Shown here: piece after piece, positions 32,663-42,000 of the stretch
Numbering within the stretch: the stretch's first letter is position 1
Layout: the number at the start of each line of letters is the position of its first letter
Translations under genes and position numbers: made by a program
Assembly (NCBI GenBank): GCA_024637155.1
Contig: JAGXFR010000056.1
Location: 1 to 64,000, forward strand
DNA: 64,000 nucleotides
Reading direction: 5' to 3'
Source of the DNA: Burkholderiaceae bacterium
GTDB taxonomy: Bacteria; Pseudomonadota; Gammaproteobacteria; Burkholderiales; Burkholderiaceae_E
Notes under the pieces: model-generated
What the model was told of the DNA's origin: nothing
The model's database searches: none
The model's input: only the letters and a program-made list of their open reading frames with translations

Positions 32663-34864
32663 TCAGAGGAGCCGCGGGAGCGACGAGCCGGCGGGGCGCA
32701 TCGAACCGGGCCTGCCGACGATGCCGATGATCACTTCCGCTCCCTCCGCCAGGCCCTCGCCGCTCACCTCGGTGGCGGTGCCGTCGCTGATGCCGGTGCG
32801 CACCGTCACCGCGCGCGGCTTGCCGTTCTCCAGCACATAGATCCGACCCCGACCGCCGGCGCCGGCACGCCCGGCGATTTCACCGAGCAGGACTTCATAG
32901 CGCTTCCTCTGCTCGGGCGTGAGGATTTCCGTGACCATCGCCCGCAATTCGGCGCGGTGGCCCTGCGCGAGCTTTCCGCGCTGCTCCTCAGGCATCGCGC
33001 GCAAGCCCATCAACTTCTCGCGCACCCCGGCGAAGATCGTGTCGAGCTGCTGGCGTTGTTGGGGCGTGAGCGCGAGTTCCTGGTCGAGCCGCTCGCGAAA
33101 CGCTGCGAGCTGGCCGCCGCCCGCGCCGCCACCTGCGGCAGTACCGCCGCTCGTGCCCGTCGTCGGTGGCGCACCCGCCGCTGCCTTGGGCGCGGCAGGG
33201 GCGGATTTGGGCGCTGCCGCGGTTTCGGGGCCCGCCTTCGGGCCCACCGGTGAAGACGATGCAGAGGCATTGGCCGCGAGATCCTGCAGCAGCGCGTCGT
33301 AGCGTTTCTTCTGTTCGGGCGTCAGAATCTCCGCAACCGCCGCGCGCAACTCCGCACGGTACGTGGAAAAGAGCGCGCTGCGCTGTTCCTCGGGCATTTC
33401 GCGCAGCCCCCTGAACTTCTCGCGCGCGGCGCCGAAAATGCTTTCGAGCTTCTGGCGCTGCTCCGCCGTTGGGGCCAGCTCCTGCTCAAGGCGCTCACGA
33501 AACGACGACAACTGCCCGCCTCCACCTCCACCTCCGGCTCCGCCGCCCGCGCCCGGGGCGGCACTGGCACCGGCACCCGGCAAAGCCGGGCTTGGCGCAT
33601 TCGCGCCCGGCGCGGCAGACGTTCCGGCGGCTGTCCCTTTCGCGCCCGAGCGCGCCACTCCTGCTCCGGCCACCCGAGCGGCAGAGTCGGCGGCGGCAAC
33701 GGGTGCTCCGGCCGCCCCCTGCGAACCCGGCGTCGGCGCGGCGGCGGGCGCGGCCGCGTCCCGCACCGCTTCCCCGCCACCCGCTGGCGCGGCACCGGCT
33801 GTCGCAACACCGACCGTCTCCCCCGGGGGCCGGAAGCGCAGCGCTCCATTGGCGATCTTGAGGACGTCGCGTCGTACCTCCGTGATCACCCGAACATTTG
33901 CCGTCATCCCCGGCTGCAGTGCGCCGTCCGCGTTCGAGAAGGTCACGACCACGACGTAGGTGACGACGTTCTGGATGTTCTGCGCTGCCTTGCGCACTTG
34001 TGTGACCGTACCCTCGAAGGTCCGGCTCGGAAATGCGTCGACGGTGAAACTTGCCTTCTGGTCAACCCGGACCCGGCTGATATCGCTCTCGTCGATGCTG
34101 GTGTCGACCTGCATGTCGCGCAGGTTGCGGGCGATCAGAAACATTTCGGGCGCCTGCAGGCTCGCGGCCACCGTCTGCCCGGCATCGACCGCGCGCTTGA
34201 TGACGACTCCATCGACGGGGCTGCGGATCACCGTGCGCTCCAGATCGACACGCGCGGAGTCGAGTGCCGCCTGGCGCTGTTTGACGAGCGCCTGACTGTT
34301 TTTCACCTGTGCCAGCGCGATCTGCACTCCGGCACGCGCCGTCTTCAGGTCTTCGTCGCCGATGCGGGCCAGCGCCGCGACCCGGTCACGCTCGGCCACC
34401 GATATGTAGTTCTTGGCGACCAGTTCCTCCTTGCGCTCGAGGTCGCGTCGCGTCTCCGCCAGGTTCACCTGGACCCGGGAGAGCTCCGCGTTGCGCTGGC
34501 TCACCTGGCTCTCCTGCACGAGGACCTGCGCCTGTGCCGCGTCGAGGTCGGCCTGCGCCTGATTGACCCGCAGGCGAAACGTCTCCGGATCGATCCGGGC
34601 GAGCACCTGTCCCTGGCGCACCTCGCTGTTGTAGTCGGCAAGCACCTCCTTCAACTGGCCGGAGACCTGCGAGCTGACCTGCACGCTCGCCACCGGATTG
34701 ATGCTCCCGGACGCGGCGACCACCGCCGTCACCGTTCCGCGCTCGATCTTCGCGGTGCGGTACTCGGCCTTCCCGCCCTCGCTGCGTGTGCTCCACCACC
34801 ATGCGGCGCCGGCCGCAGCAATCAGCAGCACGAGAGCAGCTGTCCAGGCGAACTTGCGCTTCAT
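32663..34864 (-). CDS. MacA-like periplasmic adaptor with two inserted Spy/CpxP-like segments
   Basis: This 733-residue adaptor is nearly twice the usual MacA length (about 370-400). Residues 1-345 are normal: an N-terminal anchor helix, a biotinyl-lipoyl half (SGSINPVASVQVSSQVSG), a long coiled hairpin (95-215), the second lipoyl half (TVIRSPVDGVVIKR) and a beta-barrel ending at GALRFRPPGE. The normal C-terminal membrane-proximal part resumes at about 674 (RIYVLENGKP). Between them lie an Ala/Gly/Pro linker (345-450), a helical segment (451-529), a second linker (530-584) and a repeat of the segment (585-663). Each repeat has an LTPEQ motif and MPEEQR, resembling Spy/CpxP LTxxQ proteins. The start is the ATG before the anchor helix; a GTG further up is rejected. 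Confidence 0.9.
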   Translation of the reverse strand: MKRKFAWTAALVLLIAAAGAAWWWSTRSEGGKAEYRTAKIERGTVTAVVAASGSINPVASVQVSSQVSGQLKEVLADYNSEVRQGQVLARIDPETFRLRVNQAQADLDAAQAQVLVQESQVSQRNAELSRVQVNLAETRRDLERKEELVAKNYISVAERDRVAALARIGDEDLKTARAGVQIALAQVKNSQALVKQRQAALDSARVDLERTVIRSPVDGVVIKRAVDAGQTVAASLQAPEMFLIARNLRDMQVDTSIDESDISRVRVDQKASFTVDAFPSRTFEGTVTQVRKAAQNIQNVVTYVVVVTFSNADGALQPGMTANVRVITEVRRDVLKIANGALRFRPPGETVGVATAGAAPAGGGEAVRDAAAPAAAPTPGSQGAAGAPVAAADSAARVAGAGVARSGAKGTAAGTSAAPGANAPSPALPGAGASAAPGAGGGAGGGGGGGQLSSFRERLEQELAPTAEQRQKLESIFGAAREKFRGLREMPEEQRSALFSTYRAELRAAVAEILTPEQKKRYDALLQDLAANASASSSPVGPKAGPETAAAPKSAPAAPKAAAGAPPTTGTSGGTAAGGGAGGGQLAAFRERLDQELALTPQQRQQLDTIFAGVREKLMGLRAMPEEQRGKLAQGHRAELRAMVTEILTPEQRKRYEVLLGEIAGRAGAGGRGRIYVLENGKPRAVTVRTGISDGTATEVSGEGLAEGAEVIIGIVGRPGSMRPAGSSLPRLL
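32876..33112 (-). repeat. second Spy-like segment in the adaptor gene
   Basis: It encodes residues 585-663 of the MacA-like adaptor and is a diverged copy of the segment encoded at 33278-33514. Both contain FRERL-QEL, an LRxMPEEQR turn and EILTPEQ-KRY near the end. The protein copies match at well over half of positions by eye. Confidence 0.8.
33278..33514 (-). repeat. first Spy-like segment in the adaptor gene
   Basis: It encodes residues 451-529 of the MacA-like adaptor. It is preceded by a glycine-rich run (about 440-450) and an Ala/Pro-rich linker of about 95 residues. It is the partner of the copy at 32876-33112. Confidence 0.8.
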
Positions 34865-34994
34865 CAGGGATGCCGTTCCATTGGATTTGCGAAATCCGTC
34901 AAATGTAGCAAACACGGAGCCCCTCAGGCGGGTCGGGAACGCCGGATTTCCTGCCTATTGCCGCGTCGCGCGCCGGCGAATGCGACGCAGCAAG

Positions 34995-35027
34995 AAAAAG
35001 GCGCCCGGGGATGACCCCGGGCGCCCG
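34995..35027 (-). terminator. strong rho-independent terminator of the BON lipoprotein gene
   Basis: On the minus strand an 11-base perfect GC-rich stem (GGCGCCCGGGG pairing with CCCCGGGCGCC) with a 4-base loop is followed by TTTTTC. It lies about 48 bases after the stop at 35075 and separates this gene from the MacA-like operon. Confidence 0.88.
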
Positions 35028-35074
35028 ATGGCTCGTGCCCGACGCGTTCGCTGCGAACGCGCCGTGCCAACTGT

Positions 35075-35389
35075 TTAACGCAGCAGAATGTCGTTCTTGA
35101 CGGCCTTCACGCCGGGCGTTTCGTGGGCAATCTGGTGCGCGAGCGCGCGCTCGGAGCGCGTCTTGGCGAATCCGCTCAACTGCACGGTTCCCTTGAAGGT
35201 CTCGACATTGATCGCCAGTCCGCTGACCTCCTTGTCCTGCAGAAGCGCGGTCTTGACGCGCGCGGTGATGGTGCTGTCATCGACATACTCGCCAAAGCTT
35301 GATGACTTGTCGGTGGAAGCGCAGGCACCCACGGCCAGCGCAAGGATGGTCACCAGTGCGACGCGTTTCAGGCTTGCGAAGATCTTCAT
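35075..35389 (-). CDS. BON-domain lipoprotein (copy 1)
   Basis: This 104-residue protein has a lipoprotein-type signal ending in VGAC (Cys23 or so), then a single BON domain (ITARVKTALLQDKEV ... INVETFKGTVQLSGF ... VKAVKNDILLR). BON domains bind phospholipid or bridge envelope components, as in OsmY and DolP. AAGGAG lies just before the ATG at 35389. A consensus promoter with a perfect TATAAT lies 68 bases upstream, and a strong terminator follows. A paralogue lies at 36128 on the far side of the divergent marR gene. A longer upstream open frame overlaps the promoter and is rejected. Confidence 0.88.
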   Translation of the reverse strand: MKIFASLKRVALVTILALAVGACASTDKSSSFGEYVDDSTITARVKTALLQDKEVSGLAINVETFKGTVQLSGFAKTRSERALAHQIAHETPGVKAVKNDILLR

Positions 35390-35456
35390 TGTGGTTCTCC
35401 TTGGAGTGGAAGCAATTCGGAGCCCGGGAACTGTTTTATTTCCCCAGGCTGGGCGA

Positions 35457-35485
35457 ATTATATTGCATAGAATTGTTTTGTACAA
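35457..35485 (-). promoter_or_regulatory. consensus-like promoter of BON lipoprotein gene 1
   Basis: On the minus strand TTGTAC (35485-35480) and a perfect TATAAT (35462-35457) are separated by exactly 17 bases. Transcription would start near 35450, about 60 bases before the ATG. The -35 overlaps a palindrome that is a candidate MarR operator. Confidence 0.7.
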
Positions 35486-35491
35486 TAGGAT
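35463..35491 (+). promoter_or_regulatory. candidate promoter of the marR gene
   Basis: TTGCAT (35463-35468) and TAGGAT (35486-35491) are 17 bases apart on the plus strand, 77 bases before the ATG of marR. Matches to consensus are moderate (3/6 and 4/6). The element is back-to-back with the BON gene promoter and spans the palindrome. Confidence 0.4.
35472..35486. promoter_or_regulatory. candidate MarR operator palindrome
   Basis: ATTGT-TTTGT-ACAAT is a perfect 5-base inverted repeat and contains TTGTACAA. MarR regulators commonly bind TTG...CAA palindromes of this size. It overlaps the -35 of the BON gene and the spacer of the marR promoter, so binding would be expected to repress both, which is inference. 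Confidence 0.55.
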
Positions 35492-35567
35492 AGCTGTTTG
35501 GCCTTGCTCGCGGGATGCTCGGCATGCCGCCACCAGCAGGCAACCGAACCAGAAGATCCCACCAAAG

Positions 35568-36074
35568 ATGGTACGCCAGGACGGACCCGTTTCCAGCACC
35601 AAACCGGACCGGGCTGCGGCCTCGGGCGACGCCTACGACCAGCGTGCGCTGGCGGTCCTGCGCCAGTTGCGCGACATCTTCGCAGCCACCCAGGAACATC
35701 ACGCGGTCCTCGAGCGCCAGGCCGGCGTCAGCGGCTCGCAGCTGTGGGCGCTCTCGGAGATCGCGCGCCACCCGGGAATCCGCATGTCGGACCTTGGACG
35801 CACGATGGCGCTGCACCCGTCGACGACCAGCAACCTGATCGACAAGATTGAAGCGCGTGGGCTCGTGCGTCGCACGCGCTCGCGCCGAGACCATCGCGTG
35901 GTGATGCTGAACGCGACGCAACCGGGTCGGGAACTTCTGGAACGCGCACCGCATCCGGCCCGCGGCGTACTGCCCGACGCGCTCGAGCGCATGGACGCCG
36001 GGCAGCTGGCACATCTCGCCGAGGCGCTTGCGCCGTTGCTCGCGGTGATGGGATCGGGTCGCGCCGGGCGCTGA
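35568..36074 (+). CDS. MarR-family transcriptional regulator
   Basis: This 168-residue protein has the MarR winged-helix core: RLxQLRDIF-type first helix, GSQLWALSEIARHPGIRMSDLG, then the recognition helix MALHPSTTSNLIDKIEARGLV and the wing RTRSRRDHRVVMLNATQPG. MarR dimers usually repress their own gene and a divergent neighbour. Here the divergent neighbour is a BON lipoprotein, with a palindrome over its promoter. The ATG at 35568 has weak ribosome-site sequence; the preceding open frame runs through the promoter and is not coding. Confidence 0.88.
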   Translation: MVRQDGPVSSTKPDRAAASGDAYDQRALAVLRQLRDIFAATQEHHAVLERQAGVSGSQLWALSEIARHPGIRMSDLGRTMALHPSTTSNLIDKIEARGLVRRTRSRRDHRVVMLNATQPGRELLERAPHPARGVLPDALERMDAGQLAHLAEALAPLLAVMGSGRAGR

Positions 36075-36127
36075 CGCCACGAACACCCGGCCGCGCAGGG
36101 CGACCGGGCGGGTGCGTTACGTGGTTT

Positions 36128-36433
36128 CTACTTCAGCAGGATGTCGTTCTTGACGACCTTGACGCCCTTGACGCCCTTGGCGACCTGCTCGGCGCGGGCC
36201 GCTTCGGCATAGTTCTCGGCGAAGCCGCTCAGCTGCAGCACGCCCTTGAAGGCTTCCACCTGAATCGCCATGCCACTGACTTCGGGATCCTGAATCAGCG
36301 CGGTCTTCACCTGCGCCGTGATCGACTTGTCGTCCCAGTACTCGCCCAGGGTCCGACCACCGGCGCAAGCGCCCAAGGTCAGACCCAGTGCGACAACCAT
36401 CGTGATGCGGCGCAGCGAACGGGAAATCTGCAT
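36128..36433 (-). CDS. BON-domain lipoprotein (copy 2)
   Basis: This 101-residue paralogue of the gene at 35075 has a lipoprotein signal ending in LGACAGG and one BON domain (ITAQVKTALIQDPEV ... IQVEAFKGVLQLSGF ... VVKNDILLK). AGGAG precedes the ATG. Near the C-terminus the DNA contains four imperfect 9-base repeats encoding GVK-type triplets. The two BON genes flank marR; the promoter of this copy lacks the palindrome seen before copy 1. Function is probably in the outer-membrane or periplasmic envelope. Confidence 0.87.
   Translation of the reverse strand: MQISRSLRRITMVVALGLTLGACAGGRTLGEYWDDKSITAQVKTALIQDPEVSGMAIQVEAFKGVLQLSGFAENYAEAARAEQVAKGVKGVKVVKNDILLK
36150..36185. repeat. four imperfect 9-base tandem repeats inside BON gene 2
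   Basis: TTGACGACC, TTGACGCCC, TTGACGCCC and TTGGCGACC run head-to-tail. On the coding strand they encode GVK-GVK-VVK. The paralogue has a shorter stretch (PGVKAVKN), so slippage expansion is plausible. Confidence 0.6.
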
Positions 36434-36598
36434 GAACTGTCTCCTGAAAAGTACTTGGAATAATGATCGACGGACGCCATTGTGCCGTGAGCGGGCCTCG
36501 CCCGTCTAGCGCACGGCAAGCCCCCCTTCCCCGGGAAAGGTCGCGCCAGGGGTCGCGGCCTTCGCGAGGATTCCCCGCAAAGGGCGCGTTTCCGTCGC

Positions 36599-37747
36599 TC
36601 AGGCGCTCGCCGCGAAACGCTCGAGGTGGTGATCGAGATCGCCAAATAGTTGCCCGATCATCGTCAGGCGCTTGAAGGTGTGACTCACCTTGAGTTCATC
36701 GCTCATGCCCATCCCGCCGTGGAGCTGAATCGATTCCTGGCCCACGGCGCGGCACGCCTGCGCGATCTTGACTTTCGCCGCCGACACGAAGTGCATACGC
36801 TCGCGCGCGCTCAGCTTTCCGGCTGCCGCTTCATCGAAGCGCGCGCACGCCAGGCTCACGATGGAGCGCGCCTGCTCGGCGTGGATCGTCATCTCGACCA
36901 TGCGGTGCTGCAGCGCCTGGAAGGAGCCGATCGGCACGCCGAACTGATGCCGTGTCTTCAGATACTCGAGCGTATCGGCGTTGGCCGAGACCAGTGCCCC
37001 GAGCGCTTCGCTGCACACGAGCAGCGTGGCGAAGTCGACCGCTTCCTCGATCGCTTCCAGCGCGTCTCCGGCCGTGCCGATCAGCGCGCTTTCGGAAACC
37101 GTCACTCCGGTGAGCGTCACGTCGCCGCAGCGCATTCCGTCGAAACCGCGCACGGCTTCGCAGCGCACTCCCGGCGCGGTGCGCTCGACCAGAAACAGGC
37201 TGATTCCGTGGGAATCGCCGGGCTCGCCCGCGGTACGCGCCGACACGACGAACCAGTCGGCCAGCGGTGCGTGCGCGACCACGACCTTCGACCCGTCCAG
37301 ACGCCACCCACTGCCCTGTGCGCGCGCGCGCGTGCCCACCGCAGCCAGCCGGTAGCGAGCGTCGGCCTCGGTGTGCGCGAAGGCAAGCTTGATGCGCCCT
37401 TCGATCAGGCCCGGGAGGATCGCCTCCTTCTGTGCCGCGTCACCGCACTGCGCGACGAGACGCCCGGCAAGCCCAACGGTCGCAACATAGGGCTCGACGA
37501 TCAGCGCCTTGCCGAAGGCCTCCATCACACTCATCATCCCGACGGCTCCGGCGCCGAATCCGCCGTCGTCCTCGGCAAAGGGCAGCCCCATCAAGCCCAT
37601 CTCTGCCATCGTCTGCCAGACGCCCTCACTGTAGCCGGCGTCGCTCGCGATGATGGCGCGCCGCGCTTCGAACGAGTAGCTGCGCTCGATCAGCCGCGCG
37701 ATGCTGTCGACCAGTTGCGTCTCTTCCTGCGTAATCTGGAAATCCAT
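36599..37747 (-). CDS. acyl-CoA dehydrogenase, small subunit of a heterodimer (PimD-like)
   Basis: This 382-residue flavoprotein is of the acyl-CoA dehydrogenase superfamily and resembles the shorter partner of two-gene enzymes such as PimD/PimC. It begins MDFQITQEETQLVDSIARL, has the FAFAHTEAD-type middle region (LAFAHTEADARYRL) and the QLHGGMGMSDELKVSH segment near the C-terminus that binds FAD/CoA. The larger partner ends 20 bases upstream on the same strand. They would introduce an alpha-beta double bond into an acyl-CoA; the chain (dicarboxylic, branched or steroid side-chain) cannot be told. Confidence 0.9.
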   Translation of the reverse strand: MDFQITQEETQLVDSIARLIERSYSFEARRAIIASDAGYSEGVWQTMAEMGLMGLPFAEDDGGFGAGAVGMMSVMEAFGKALIVEPYVATVGLAGRLVAQCGDAAQKEAILPGLIEGRIKLAFAHTEADARYRLAAVGTRARAQGSGWRLDGSKVVVAHAPLADWFVVSARTAGEPGDSHGISLFLVERTAPGVRCEAVRGFDGMRCGDVTLTGVTVSESALIGTAGDALEAIEEAVDFATLLVCSEALGALVSANADTLEYLKTRHQFGVPIGSFQALQHRMVEMTIHAEQARSIVSLACARFDEAAAGKLSARERMHFVSAAKVKIAQACRAVGQESIQLHGGMGMSDELKVSHTFKRLTMIGQLFGDLDHHLERFAASA

Positions 37748-37766
37748 GCTCTTTCCTCCGCCGCGC

Positions 37767-38948
37767 TCAGAGCCCGAGGCCCAGCTTGGCGATGATGTTG
37801 CGCTGGATCTCGTTGGACCCGGCGTAGATCGAGGTCTTGCGGAAATTGAAGTAGCGCGGTGCGATGGCGGCGGTGAATTCATCGAAGCCGTCGCAATCGA
37901 TCGCCTTGAAGGGCTGCGCCAGCGGCCCCGCCACCTGCATCAGCAACTCGGTGATCGCCTGCTGGATCTCGGTGCCGCGGATCTTGAGCATCGAGACCTC
38001 GGGTCCGGGCGGCTTGCCCGTGCGACGCATCTCGTCGATGAAGCGCATGTTGGTGATCTCGAGCGCCATCAACTCGATCTCGACGAGCGAAACCCGGTCG
38101 CGAAAACGCAGGTCCTCGATCAGCGGCCGGCCGTCCTTGACGGTCTTTCCGGCGATGTCGATCAGTTTCGCCAGCTCGCGCTTCGAACCCCCGATTCGTC
38201 CGGTATTGAGCCGCTCGTGGCCGAGCAGATACTTCGCCACCGTCCAGCCTTCGTTTTCCCGGTGCACCAGGTTCTCCGCCGGCACCCGGACGTCTTCGAA
38301 GAACACCTCGTTGACCTCGTGTCCCTCGTCGAGCAGCATCAGCGGGCGCACCGTAATCCCCGGCGTCGTCATGTCCACGAGCAGAAAACTGATTCCCTCC
38401 TGCCGCCGGGTCGCCCCCGCATCGGTGCGCACCAGGCAGAAGATCCAGTCGCCGAAGTGCCCCAGGGTGGTCCAGGTTTTCTGGCCGTTGAGAATGTAAT
38501 GATCGCCGTCGCGCTCGGCGCGCATCTTCACCGCGGCCAAATCCGACCCGGCGCCGGGTTCCGAATATCCCTGCACCCAGAAATCGTCGCCGTCGTAGAT
38601 GCGGGGCAGAAAGCGCTTCTTCTGGGCGTCCGAGCCAAAGCGCAGCAGCACCGAGGCACACATCGTCACCCCGAAGGCGACGATGGGCGGTGCGCCGGCG
38701 AGCGCCATTTCCTCTTCGAATATGTAGCGCTCCACGACGCTCCATCCGGTGCCGCCCCACTCCTGCGGCCACGACGGGGCAACCCAACCCTTCTTGGCGA
38801 GGATCCGGTGCCAGCGCAGCAGGTCGTCCTTGTCGAGTTCCTGGTACTGCAGGACCTTCTCGCGCAGCTCGGCGGGAATGCTGGCATCCAGCCATTCCCG
38901 CACCTCGTCGCGAAATGCGAGTTCCTCGGGTGAATAGGAGAGATCCAT
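37767..38948 (-). CDS. acyl-CoA dehydrogenase, large subunit of a heterodimer (PimC-like)
   Basis: This 393-residue acyl-CoA dehydrogenase has the N-terminal pattern LAFRDEVREWLDASIPAELR seen in PimC-like subunits, the WVQGYSEPGAGSDLA flavin/substrate loop, the WTTLGHFGDW segment and the C-terminal TSIYAGSNEIQRNIIA. It is the first gene of a pair with the PimD-like subunit; the gap is 19 bases. The pair lies apart from any CoA ligase, thiolase or hydratase gene. Confidence 0.92.
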   Translation of the reverse strand: MDLSYSPEELAFRDEVREWLDASIPAELREKVLQYQELDKDDLLRWHRILAKKGWVAPSWPQEWGGTGWSVVERYIFEEEMALAGAPPIVAFGVTMCASVLLRFGSDAQKKRFLPRIYDGDDFWVQGYSEPGAGSDLAAVKMRAERDGDHYILNGQKTWTTLGHFGDWIFCLVRTDAGATRRQEGISFLLVDMTTPGITVRPLMLLDEGHEVNEVFFEDVRVPAENLVHRENEGWTVAKYLLGHERLNTGRIGGSKRELAKLIDIAGKTVKDGRPLIEDLRFRDRVSLVEIELMALEITNMRFIDEMRRTGKPPGPEVSMLKIRGTEIQQAITELLMQVAGPLAQPFKAIDCDGFDEFTAAIAPRYFNFRKTSIYAGSNEIQRNIIAKLGLGL

Positions 38949-39007
38949 CGAGTGCCTCCTGTTGCGATGCGCAATACTAACCTGATCCCCTGCTGAAGAT
39001 TTTCGCT

Positions 39008-42000
39008 TCAGTCGACCCAGAGGCGCGCGTTGCGGAACATCCTCATCCAGCCGGAATCCTCGCCGCTGCCCCGCGGATGCCAGCTCATCTGCACGTTGCG
39101 GAATACCCGCTCGGGGTGCGGCATCAGGATCGTGGCTCGGCCATCATCGCTGGCGAAACCGGTCAAGCCATCGGGAGACCCGTTCGGATTGGCGGGATAG
39201 TTCCGCGCCGGTGCGCCGCTGCCGTCGAGGAAACGAAGCGCCGCGGCGCTCGCCTCCCGGTGCGCTGCGCTGGCGAACTCCACCCTGCCCTCGCCATGGG
39301 AAACCGCGATCGGCAGCCGGCTGCCCGCCATGCCGCGCAGCAGCACAGACGGCGACTCGAGCACTTCGACCAGCGCGAGGCGCGCTTCGAACTGCTCGGA
39401 TCGGTTGCGCAGAAAGGATGGCCAGGACGTCGCACCGGGGATGATCGACTTCAACTGGGCGAGCATCTGGCAACCATTGCACACACCGAGCGTGAAGGTG
39501 TCGGGACGCGCGAAGAAACGTGTGAATTCGTCGGCCAGCCGCGCGTGAAAGAGCACCGTCTTGGCCCACCCGGAACCGGCGCCCAGCACGTCGCCGTAGG
39601 AAAACCCGCCGCAGGCGATCAGCCCGCGAAAGTCCTCCAGGTCGCGTCGCCCGTCGAGCAGGTCGCTCATGTGCACGTCGCAGGCCTCGAATCCGGCGCG
39701 CAGGAATGCGGCGGCCATCTCGGTCTGGCTGTTCACACCCTGCTCGCGCAGGATCGCGACGCGCGGTCGCACGCCGGTGGCGATCATTGGCGCGGCGACA
39801 TCGTCGGCCGGATCGAAGGGCAGCGATACGCTCAGACCCGGGTCGTCGGTGCGCGCCAGCGACTCGAACTCCTCGCGGGCGCAATCCGGATCATCGCGCA
39901 GTGCCGCGATCCGGTACGTGGTTTGCGACCACAACTGCTGCAAAGTGGCGCGCGAGTCAGCGTAGAGGCACTTCCCGCCAGACCAAAACCCGATGCACTC
40001 ATCCGTGGTCGCGGTTCCGATCGCATGGCTCATCGTCCCGAGCCCGACCGCATCCAGTTCGGCGAAAACGGCATCGCGATCGGCAGCGTGCACCTGCAGC
40101 ACGGCGCCCAGTTCCTCATTGAAGAGCGCCGCGATGACGTGCGCGTCATCGGCACCCGATGGGGTCGGCGCGGCTTTCGGCGCACCCGCGGCGAGAAGCG
40201 TATCCAACTCGATGCGCACTCCGCAGCGCCCGGCGAAGGCCATCTCGCACACCGTGGCAAACAGGCCGCCGTCTGAACGATCGTGATAGGCGAGCACCCG
40301 TGCCTGGGCACGCAGCCGCCGGAGCGCGGCGAAGAAGTCAGAGAGACGCCGGGGCTCGTCGCAGTCGGGAACCTCGCTGCCGATCTGTCCGATGACCTGT
40401 GCGAGCGCCGAGGCACCGAGCCGGTTGCGTCCGGCACCGAGGTCGACGAGGATCAGTGTCGAGTCCTCGCCCACCCGCAGCTGCGGTGTCCAGGCGTCGC
40501 GCACGTCGGCCACCGGCGCGAACGCGGTCACGATCAGCGAGGTCGGCGCCACCACTTTCTTCTGGCGCCGCGCGTCGGGCGCATCCGCGTCCTCCCAGAT
40601 CGTGCGCATCGACAGCGAATCCTTGCCCACCGGGATGCCGATGCCCAGTGCGATCGCAAAACGACTCGCCGCGGCGACCGCATCGAAGAGGTCGGCATCG
40701 TCGCCCTGCTCGCCGCAGGCTGCCATCCAGTTGGCCGACAGGCGAATCCGGTCGGTCGCCGCGACTGGGGCGGCGGCGATGTTGGTCAGCGCTTCGCCGA
40801 TGGCCATGCGCGCCGAGGCCGCCGCATCGATGACGGCGAGTGGCGTGCGCTCGCCCAGCGCCAGCGCCTCGCCCGCATAGCCATCGAAATCCATCAGCCC
40901 GATCGCGCAATCCGCGACCGGAACCTGCCACGGCCCAACGAGCTGGTCGCGCGCGCTCATCCCCCCGACCGTTCGATCCCCGATGGTGATCAGGAAATTC
41001 TTGCTCGCCACTGTCGGCAACTGCAGCACGCGCGGCGCCAGCGTCGCAAGCGAAACGCCGCCCAGTTCGATCTGCGGGAGCGCGCGCGCGCGCCGCTCGG
41101 CGACTCGCTGCAGACGCGGCGGCTTGCCGAGCAACACCTCCATCGGCATGTCCACGGGCGCGGAACCGTCTTCGTCGGCGAGCACCAGCCGGCCATCGTC
41201 GGTCACCGTGCCGACCACCGCGAAGGGGCAGCGCTCGCGCCGGCAGATCGCCGCGAAGGCCTCCAGGCTGTCCGGTGCGATCCCCAGCACGTAGCGCTCC
41301 TGGGATTCGTTGCACCAGATTTCGGCCGCGGACATCCCCGACTCTTCGAGCGGGATGCGGCGCAACTCGAAGCGCGCCGAGCGCCCTGCATCGTGAACGA
41401 GTTCCGGAAAGGCATTGGACAGCCCGCCGGCGCCCACGTCGTGAATCGAGAGCACCGGATTGGTGTCGCCCTGCGCCCAGCACCGGTCGAGCACTTCCTG
41501 CGCGCGCCGCTCCATCTCGGGATTGCCGCGCTGGACCGAGTCGAAGTCGAGCGCGGCGGTGTTGGTCCCCGCTCCCATGCTCGATGCCGCGCCGCCGCCC
41601 AGCCCAATGCGCATTCCCGGTCCGCCCAGGTGCACGAGCAGGGTGCCCACCGGGAGCCCGAGCTTGTGGGTATGACGTGCGTCGATGTTGCCCACGCCCC
41701 CGGCAATCATGATCGGCTTGTGGTAGCCGCGCACCACCCCGGCGACGTTCTGCTCGTAGGTCCGGAAATAACCTAGCAGATTGGGCCGACCGAACTCGTT
41801 GTTGAAGGAGGCCGCACCGACGGGGCCGTCGACCATGATCTGCAGCGGCGTGGCAATGCGTTCCGGAAGCCCGTAGGGCACGCCCGCCTCGCTTTGCGCA
41901 GCGCCCTCGAAAGCGCGTGCGCCGGAGCTTGCCGCGACGTCCGCGGCATGCTCCCACGGCAACGCTGCGCCCGGAATGCACAGGTTCGAGACCGTGAAAC

